The notes under the pieces are model-generated. The model did not search any database. It saw nothing but the letters and a program-made list of their open reading frames with translations, and was not told the origin of the DNA. A DNA stretch of 64,000 nucleotides from the NCBI GenBank assembly GCA_940671915.1, contig CALNVZ010000641.1:10790221-10854220 (forward strand), in the 5' to 3' direction. Source of the stretch: Paracentrotus lividus (taxonomy: Eukaryota > Echinodermata > Echinoidea > Camarodonta > Echinidae). Both the position numbers and the translations under genes were made by a program. Below are positions 1 through 10,300 of this stretch, one piece after another. The stretch's first letter is position 1; each line of letters opens with the position of its first letter.

Positions 1-664
1 TATATATTTTTATTATTATCTTACAAACACCATGACTAAATTATTTAACTAATTAAATGATGCAATGAGGCAATTTAGTAATTTCAATCAATCAAACAGA
101 CTCTTTTACTTTTTGTCTTTTAAACTTTTTCGTATTCTTCTCTATCTGAAAATGCCAACATCTTTAGGGTGCATTGTTAATAAATATAATCCCTAGCCTC
201 GAGATTATGCAAGCAAAAGAATCCTATACAGTTAATCAACACCAATGAATAAATTCCATTAATTGATAAATATTGTCACTTCATTACATCTCAGTCTGAA
301 ACGTTAATCATTTCAGGTCACAATGTATATAGATCCCTTTGCACGAGATAATCTACTATGCAAGCAGAAGAATGTTGTACCTTATCAGCAACTTAAACAA
401 ATTTCTAATCAATTGATAATTCATTTTCCATTCAATCAATCTATAAATGCTATCATCTGTAGGTCATCGTAGATCCCCTGCCTGAGATTAACTTTCATAG
501 TCTTGTCAACACTGTGTACAAATTCAATTAGTATTAACAATATGCTCTCCCTTGAAATGCTAATCATTTCAGGTCACACTGTAATAGAATCCCTGCTGAG
601 ATTACTCTCTAGCAAGCAGAAAATGTCCGCACAGTAATCAACCGTTTCCTGGGCACGAGAGCAG

Positions 665-3600
665 ATTGAAGCCAGGCTGTGGATGCCTTGCCAGGAATGT
701 GTCGTGCAAGGTCATTGGCTGATCCTCATAACTGCCAGGCGGTCGAGACCAATGGAGTGAACCATTCTCAGTTCATCCAGGTAAATGTTAAATCTCAAAG
801 ATTATACAGTGGAACTTGTTATAACATCGGAAAAATTACACCTTTATATTAGGAATCTGTTTATAATAGGGATAAAAAAAAAATCATACAAAGAGCTCGA
901 CTAGTATCACTACCTTGTTGTTACATGTAATCTCTTTTATAAGCAAATTCATTATGGTAAGTTTGCACTTACAGTGTATTATCGTATAATTTACCTGAAT
1001 AATAACTTTGGATTTTATCAATGTGAAAGGTAAGGTCACTTGTTTCAAAAGTTGATGTGGTACGCTATTTAATTGAAATAATATGCCTATATAAAAGAAA
1101 TACATTGTCTTTGAATTGTCTTTCTTCACACAAATAATCAGTGCAGCAGCAAGTGACCTAACACAATAATGCCCAATTATGATTTTAGTTGACTTGATTT
1201 TTTTTTATTCAGGGAAACAGGTTGTTACTGAATAAACCTTTTTTTTTTTTTTTTTTGTGCAGCACATAGTTACTCCAGCATCAAACATTGAGAAGACCCT
1301 CCCCTCAAAACCTGTAGAGAAGACCAGGCGAGATGACTCGACAGACATGATGTCCCAGATGACCCATCCCAGTCAATCTAGTGTGTATGACGGTATGGAT
1401 GTTCATTCTAACTTCAAGCTCATCTTCATCACAACGGCTGACAGCATGACCCCTCTTCCAGGTAAGAATACTGTTCTTTTGAAGATCAGTTAGGTCCTGG
1501 GCATCTTAAACTTATGCAGAGTGAAGGTTGTACATGCAAAGCTTGATTGATAGCTGAACTTGTTTTCAAAGTGTTCTTTATTTATCCCAATGGCGGAGAG
1601 CACAACCCCTCTCCCAGGTACGAATACTGTTCTTTTGAAGATCAGTTAGGTCCTAGGCATCTTAAACTTATGCAGAGTTGAGGTTGTGCATACAAAGCTT
1701 GATTGATAGCTTAAATTAATTCAGGCTCTTCTTTATTTTTCCTAATGGCCGACAATCCAACCCCTCTCCCATGTAGGTAATACTGTTCCTTTTAGAGATC
1801 GATTAGGTCTTAGGGATCTAAAGCTTTCGCAGAGTGCAGGTTGTACATGAAAAGCTTGATTGATATCCAAATTTTCTTTCAAACTGTTCTTTTGTATATC
1901 CCAATGGCCGAGAGCACAACCCCTCTCCTGGGTAAGATTTTTTTTGTTGTGAAGACCAGTCAGGTAGGTTAACCCTAATCAGACTGGGGTGTTTTGGTAG
2001 CTGTCAAGACTGGGGGGGGCCATGATGGCCCCCCTAAGATTCGGCCGCCGATCGCGCGACTGCGCCAAAAATTTGCACGATGGTAGTGAGCATGTAATCT
2101 ACAAGACTGCGCTGTATTTTTTCCAAAATATATGTTTTTTTTTATATGAATTATTATGCTAATTTATGCATGAATCATACTTTTTGATCTAATTGAAAAA
2201 TAAAGCTCCTAGAATGCTAATTTTGTGTATTATTATTCCTTATAGCATTCCTAACAATTGTACTAGAAAAAATCTCGTTTCAAAATTAATTTCTTATGTA
2301 TTTAATGTTTATGATTTCTTATGTATTTCTTTGTTTTTCGACCTTTTGTTTTCTTTTTTTTTTACGCAAAATCTTAAGAACATTTTTAAGCATAAATATG
2401 CTAAAATAAATTGATTTCAGCCTATGAAAGTGAATATACATATCTTTATGAATTAGGTGAGAAAACTCAATTTGCATTGACTTGTACACAAATACGTTTT
2501 TGAGCCATTTTCGGTCTGACGGGATATTTTTGAAAATCGTGCAGCGTCGTAACGGTGACGACTATTTTTGCGAAATGGTTTCAAAAGATGCGCGAGACTT
2601 GAAAGTAAAAAGTCAGCAAGGCGGCGCCGATCAGAAATTTCGTGCGGCGGAGTGGTCGCGAAAATGTCGAGGGGGGGGCCATGATGGCCCCCCCCCCCAG
2701 TGGATTAGGGTTAAGGGTCACTAAGGTCAACTTGTGGAATTTGTGTATTGAGTTACTTTTTTTATTGCAATATCTCAAGAACCACTTGTTGAATATCATT
2801 TGCAGGGTTGGTGATTCAGAATGGTATTGCAGGTGGCCTGTCAGACCAACTCAATTCAAGGCTACCCTAAGAACCTTCTTCAACCAAGCACTGGCTGCAG
2901 TGGATCAACATAAACATATGGTCACAACTACACAGGCTAAGGTACAATAGATGACTCTTTTTAATTTGTCAAAATGGTAGGGAGAGAAAATCTTGGATGG
3001 CATAAAATCTGGAAATTCCTGAACTGACACTATGCAATAGTTTTTGTTTTCAATTCCTCCAGCTCTAGTGTATATTAGTTGATTTGTACAACATGTACAA
3101 GTGTGAGAAATTTGACTGTGACAGTACTGTAAGCATTTTTTTTTCTCGCTATGGCTCCTTACCAAAGACTTTATATCATTTGAGCAGATTGCTCTTAAAA
3201 GATAAGATTAATTCTAGTGATGAACAATGATAGCATTTAAAAGGGACCATGAATGATTTTGTAATCATACTATATCTCTACTGATCTGGCATATCAGTGC
3301 AGAGTCTGATGTGCATTACTTCACAATGAAGGCTATCTCGTTTGTGACATTAGTTCCTACAAGGATTAACAAATTTCAGTTTATTGTGAGAATGTGCCAA
3401 TTATGCTATTTATGATTTGTTGTTTATTAGATTTGATTCTTCATGAATTGTACCTTTATTATTATCATTATTAGCATTATTATAATGCACTCAAGATGTG
3501 TGTTGAAGCAGTATTAGAAAAAATAAAACAATGTTAGTAATGATTTTTATGTTTATTTGTCAACAGAGTTTGACAGAGATGGTGTTTTGCATGGCTCTGC

Positions 3601-6600
3601 TACACACTGTGTTATCACATAGAAGGCTATTCTACCAACTCGGCTTCAATAAAGACTACTCATGGTATGTAACGTTCACCAATCCTCTCTGAACCACGGG
3701 CATCATAACCTGCCAAATACTGTATAAGCCAAATAATGTGAATGCTCTACTTTAAGTTTAACAACAACAAAAAAAACGTTTTATCTGAAACCTCTTTTGG
3801 AATCTAAATAAACACAGGTTTATCTCTGTAATTTTTGTGATTAAGTCTCTTTGAACCAAAGTTGTCATGATATGGAATTGTGGAAGAAACTGTCTGAAAG
3901 TGATGGGGAAAGGTTGATAGCAATTCACCTAAGAACTGTGTCCTGTGATGTTTAACAACAGTTACTTTATTTCACTTACTTTTACTCTTCTATACCAGGG
4001 GAATATCTGACCTGAAGGCGATGATGTCATGTCTAAATTGGTGCCATAAAGGGGTTTCCCCCTGGGAAAGTATCGGGACATTGAGGGCGCTCATCAGTCA
4101 GCTGGTGTATGGAGGGCATGCAGACATTCTTGATGATGCTGAGATAGTAGATTCCCTCATTACCAGTTTGCTACAGCCATGGGCAACTCTCAAGGTACTT
4201 CATCGTATCTCTTGGTTTTTGAGCCAATTTTGTGAGACCTGGGTGGTGTTTCACCAAGTTGTTCGTATGTATGACTTTACGAAGGACTTGCACATGTTCT
4301 TGGGTGCTATACTAATCACATTCTCAATCATGTAGCACAAAAACTGATCACCAGTCGCTTGTAAAGTTGTTTGTAGCTTCCGAACGACTTGTTGAAACAC
4401 CACCCTGGCTCCTCTCCTTTCCCCAAAGCGATTGATAGCAACATGATGTGATATCAATCTCATCTCTGTTCATTACAGAGAAGCATTGTACTTGGTTCAA
4501 TTGCAAGATGGTGCTCTGTATTTTTAATATTTCTATCAAACAATTTCTACAATGTGTCTTATGTTACCCAGTTCTCTCTCCATATTAGGCTAGGCCAACG
4601 TATGTGTACATGGAGGTCTGCATACATACAGCTATATTTTTCAGTTGATGTAGGGTTTTTTTTATTGAAAGTTAATTGTCTAAACTGTATTAGGTTATTC
4701 ATTTGCATTTGTTCCGTTCCGAGCAGTATTTCCTGTTGAAACCTATATTAAACCAACCAGTTCATTAATACTGCTTGCCTGCAACTTATTGATTGATTCC
4801 TGGCAAAATATAATATGAACAGAGGTTAAAGTTCTCAAATCTACCTTGTGTTTCTTTGTTCAGAAAATGCCATCTTCGATGGGAGCAGCATCTCTGCTCG
4901 CTTCACTCGTGACTGAGATGAGTCGAGAGAGGCGCTCTGGAAGCTCCGGTGCCAACATGGTTGCTAGGAGATTCCAGCATCTCTTCAACACGATGCAGGA
5001 TGATGTTGAGCCGGCACACCTTGGGTTGGCACCCAACGCACAGAAGCTTCAGGAGGAGAGATCCAGCAGGTCAGTAGGGGTCAAGACGTCTGATAGATAT
5101 GCTGATGTGTCACCAAATTATTTGTAAACCTACAAATGATTCTATGAACAACTGGAACATGTTCTTGGGTGCTATACTAATGTTATTATCAGTCATTTAG
5201 AACAAGAACTGACCAGCCATTTGTAAAGTTGTTCGTAAGTTATGAAACGACTTGATAAAACTCCACTAAGATTAGAACATCTTCTCATGAAGAGTCACTT
5301 TGATTTGAGAATGATATCAATAATAGCACTTTGTAATCAGAAAAAAAAAACAAAAAAAACAAAAACAAAACAAAACAAAACATAACAAAAACAACTACAA
5401 CCTTTAATAGATTTCAGGGACTTGTACAGTGAGTGAGTAAATAACAGAAATATTTGTTACCAAGGACAGGTGTTGAAAAGGAAAAATCATTAGTCAAGTC
5501 ATTGTGTAGTTACAAATGTTTATGATTATTATAACTCTGACCATTCGGTTTATGTTTCTTTGTACTGATCATCTGCATTTTTTACAAGCAATGTCTGCCA
5601 ATCAATTTTCAATAAACCCTTCCTACTACTTGCATTATCTTGACAGATATCTATCCGATGCTCTGCAAGCCCTAGAGCGTTGCAGGCCCGTACATCAGAC
5701 CTGGTATCGTCAGTCGCTTCCCAAGTTCCTGCTCTCCCTGGAAGAAGAACTCTCCTGCATCCCACCGCTGCCACCAACTCCTCCAGAATCCCTGAACCAT
5801 CTCCAGAACTTCATCTCCGGCGAGATCTCCATCGTCTTCCGTCTCCTCGACCGTGTCCAGGCCGATGTTGACCTCATTCTCAAGGCGGTGGTTGGTGAAG
5901 CTGCCCTTGCTCCAGACGTCAACGAGGTCCTCGTCGCGCTGAGCAGCAACGTCATCCCCAGCAGTTGGACCCTTCAAAAGGGCAGCGTACCTCCGTGCAG
6001 GACGTTGTTGTCGGAGTGGTTGCAGGAGTTGAGGAAGAAGGTGGAGACGATGCGGGGTTATGCGGACATGGGTGAAGCGGTGGCCCCCTGCTACAGACTG
6101 GACTCCTTTTCTCACCCAAAGGCATTCATGGATGCTGTTATGCTGGAGCATGGGAGAAAGGAGTATTTGGAACTGCACCAGCTCAAGATGAACATTGAGG
6201 TAAAGACTTTATTTGTGCCCCTAAATTTCTTCTGGCATACCTGCGGTTACTCCAACCAAAACAAGATCAGTTTGAGACTTGTGCCCTGTAACATAATAGA
6301 TAATATCAATCTTATGATTGATATCCATCGTAAGTCTATGGTAAATTGTTTACTAAGAGCTACAATAGATCGTAAGATTGATCGTCTCTCTTCTTTGTTA
6401 CAGGGCCTAGATCAAACAAGACACTTTACACCAAATGGAAAAGAATTTATTATTTTTTTTGTCAATGTAGAGTATACATGTATTTAGTGGTGTCCCTGAG
6501 GTGTCAATAAACAAATTAATATAATTTTTCAGTAAACTATCAGAGCAGATTTACCAGTTTTGAATTGTTATATTTACTTCAATAATCACATGACCCTCTC

Positions 6601-7338
6601 TTACCTTGCTTTTGTTCCCGAGAACAATGCTATGACCGAACCAACAATAAGACTACAAACATTTTCCTACTTCCCTACCCCTCATAATACCCTGCCTCAC
6701 GCCTGCCTGACACGAGGTGGCGCTAGACCACTAAGGCATATATCTTCATTTGATTTTTCGAGTCGTGCTGATCGGACCGTTCCTGAATTTTCGGGTGAGA
6801 TCGTTCCTTTTTACGATTTGAATTTATTATTATCAAAATATTGCGCTACCTAAAGCCTCCTTTTACGCCTAGCGTTAAATTTGGTGCTTTAGTTTTACTG
6901 CGCCCCTCCTTTTGGCCTAGAATTACGTCCTTTCCGGACGTTTTTCTTCCGTTTCCACCCAGTCCCCGTTCCTTTTAACGTGGTTGTTTGTCGGCCGGTT
7001 TGAGCGCCTGTTTCTTTTGAAACTCAGTCCCGTCTTCTCCGACTTTTTCTCTCTGGGTTGTTCTCCTTTAGGAGGGTTTCCTTCTTCCTTTTCTTGAACA
7101 TATTTGACAATTTTTAGTACGTTTTTTGTTATATTATTGTACTTTTTCCCGCGGCCTCTTGGCCTTTTTTGCGGGTGTCTTCCGGTCTTTGGACTTCCGG
7201 TCTTTGTTCGACGCCATCTTGTTTTGTTGGGTGTGTTGTGTATGTGTGCTCGACGCCTCTGTAGGTCGCTCTCTTGGTGCATACTCTTCCTTTTTGGTCG
7301 TTTCTACGGAGGTTCGTCCCCTTTTCGTCAAAAAAAAG

Positions 7339-7369
<31 letters not shown>

Positions 7370-10300
7370 ATTTCTTCGTCTAGCCTGTTCTAGACGGGTG
7401 TTTCTTTTTTTTTTTGAGTTCTCTGTGAGCCGCCTAATAGCCGGTCTCGCTTGTCTTGCCTTAGCTTTTCTAAGGAATTAGTTTTACGCTCAAAGACATC
7501 AATTTGTTCTTTCTTTCAGAGGCGTTCTAACCATGGACAGCAGGAGTGACTCTTTGACGACTCAGACGACATCAGAGCTGGCGGCATTGGTCTCTTCAAG
7601 TCGTTTCGCTCGGGATCGGAAGCATGCCGGCGGGAGTCGTCTCGACCGCCAGGTCGTTCGCTCTCCTGCCTAAGTAAGGGGGGGGGAGCACGCCAGTGAC
7701 TCTTGTGGTCCAGCCGCTGGCTCCACCTCCTCTAAGTCCAGCTCTAAGAAAAGGTCTTGTAGCTCGAAGAGCACCATAGCAAAAAACGTGCGTCCACGTT
7801 TTCCGTGCCTAAGACCTTGTCGTCTCGTTGTCTCCGGCCAAGGGAGCGGGTTTCGTCTATCCAGACGTCTTGCCCCCGGCCCCCGAGTGTAGACAGAAAA
7901 TGCGGTTTCTGTCTTCACTTAGGGATGAGAGTCGTGCGCCCACGTCTCGCTCAGGCATGCCCCGGGGGGTGCCGAGTACGGTTGGACCCGTGCGCCCGCA
8001 GTTTTCTGCGTCTGGCGGACCACCTCACCTTGGGTAACCCCCAGGATGGCGGCTTCGCTTCCCGTCCGGCAGTGCCTCCACCCCCGTTCACGGGCTGGTG
8101 GCTCGCAGGCTATTACGGCATCCTTGGGATACGCCCAAACCCCACGGGAGTTCGTTCGACGAACACCCGGGCTCTCGGCCCCCGAGTGTAGCACAGAAAA
8201 ATTGCGGTTTCTGTCTCACTTAGGGATGAGAGTCGTGCGCCCACGTCTCCCCCCCTCAGGCATGCCCCGAGGGGTGCCGAGTACGGTTTGGGACCCGTGC
8301 CGCAGTTTTCTGCATTTGGCGGCACCACCTCCACCTTGGGTATACCCCCAGGATGGCGGCTCCGCTTCCCGTCCGGAGTGCTCCACCCCGTTTCACGGCT
8401 GGTGGCCAGGGCTATTCACGGCTTATCCTTGGGATACGCCCAAACGCCCACCGGGAGTTCGTTCCAACGAACACCCGGGCTCTCGGACCCCCCAAGTGTA
8501 GCACAGAAAATTGCGGTTTCTGTCTCACTTAGGGATGAGAGTCGTGCACTCACGTCTCGCTCAGGCATGCCCCGGGGGATGCCGAGTACGGTTTGGGACC
8601 CGTGCGCCGCAGTTTCTGCATCTGGCGGAACCAGACGGCTCCGCTTCCCACGTCCGGAGTGTCTCCACCCCCGTCAAACGCTTTATCGTTCACGGGTGGT
8701 GGTCCACAGGGCTATCACGGCTATCCCTTGGGATACGCCCAAGCGCCCACCGGGAGTTCGTTCCAACGAACACCTGGTCTCTCGGACCCCAGGAGGTTCT
8801 ACCCGAACGTCCGGGGATATTCGTTACCCGTTCAGGATGCAGCTGCTCGGCCTGCCTGGTCAGACCCTACCAAGCGGGTCTCGCCCCCTATCCCTTGGGC
8901 TTCGCCCCAAAGGTGACGGGATATGGTACCCCTCGTGGCAGAGTACACCCGGCCCTCGTCCCGTGACACTGGCCTGGTCACTACCACCCGCCACGTCGGC
9001 CTCTGGCTGAGATCACCCGCCTAGGGAGTCCCAGCCGAGCGGCCCGTGGGATAGGGGATCAGTGACTGACTCCGAACTTACTTCGGAGTTCTCGCTCACC
9101 CAGCCCAGTCTGCCCCGGCAGACCTCCCCGTCTCGTCCGCCCCTTGTGGAGCCCGAATCGGATGTGTCGTAGCTACGGCTATCCCGCTCACGACACCGGC
9201 CTGGTCACAACCACCTACCAAGCGGGGTTTTCGCTCCCTATCCCTCGGGCTTCGCACCAGAAGTGACGCGACTAGCTACTCTGGTGCTTGGGATCCTGGC
9301 CCTTTCACATGTCCGAATCACTGGCGCGGTTCACAACCACTCCGCTCTCGTGATACTGTTGGTGGTTTGTGCCTGCGGACCCTACCAAGCGGGGTTGCGC
9401 TCCCTCATCCCTGGGCTTCGCACCAGGGTGTGACGGGACTAGTACCTCCTTGTGGCTGGTATGCCTGGCCGTTGTCACGACGGATCACTCTGGCCTGGTC
9501 TCATCGCTCATCCACATCAGACTATTTGTTTGGTGTTGTGCTCTTCGGCTTTCCTACCAATGGGTTTTCGCTCCCTATCCCTCGGGCTTGCGCCCAGAGG
9601 TGACGGGACTAGCTACCCTCGTGGCTTGGTATGTCTGGCCCTGTCACACGACACTGGCCTGGCTCAACCGCCCGCCATTATCAGATACCTTGGTGGTTTG
9701 CACCTTCGGCTCCCTACCAACGGGGTTTTCGCTCCCTATCCCTCGGGCTTCGCCAAGAGGTGACGGGACTAGCTACCCCTCGTGGCTGGGTATGCCTGGC
9801 CCTTGTCATACGACACTGACCTGGTCTCAACCGCCCGCCACTTCAGGTACCTGGATGGGTTATTGCCTTCGGCGCTATCAGCGGGGTTGCCCCCTATCCG
9901 TCGGCCTCGCGCCAGAGGTGAGGACAGGTACCCCTCGTGGAATGGTTTGCCTGGCCTAGTCATGACGCCGGCCTGGTCACAACGCCTGCCACTTCGGGCC
10001 CCCGGCTCGCCGCCTTCGCAGCCTTTACCTTCGGTATGGATGGCAAGGCGAGAAGTCTCCCGGGTTTTTCCCCTCCCAGCCTGCGGCTCTTGGGAGGTGG
10101 ATTCGGTGACCCGCTCCGAGCTTACGAGTTCTTGTCTCAACCGCGGGCTGCCCGGGAGTTTTTCGTTCGGCCGCCTACAGCGGATCCGCGAGTCAGATTG
10201 GTCGGAGGGGTTTTTGTTGGCTCCGAGGTCGAAGTCTAATTCAGCTCTGTTGAACGGAAGCCGATCCGCATACGAGCACTCGGCAGTGATTCTTCCTTCC

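Noticed and set aside
8288-9010. 240-residue plus-strand open frame
   Set aside because: It runs through tandem repeat arrays of the DIRS-like element; the product is repetitive with no known domain and has no supporting start context.
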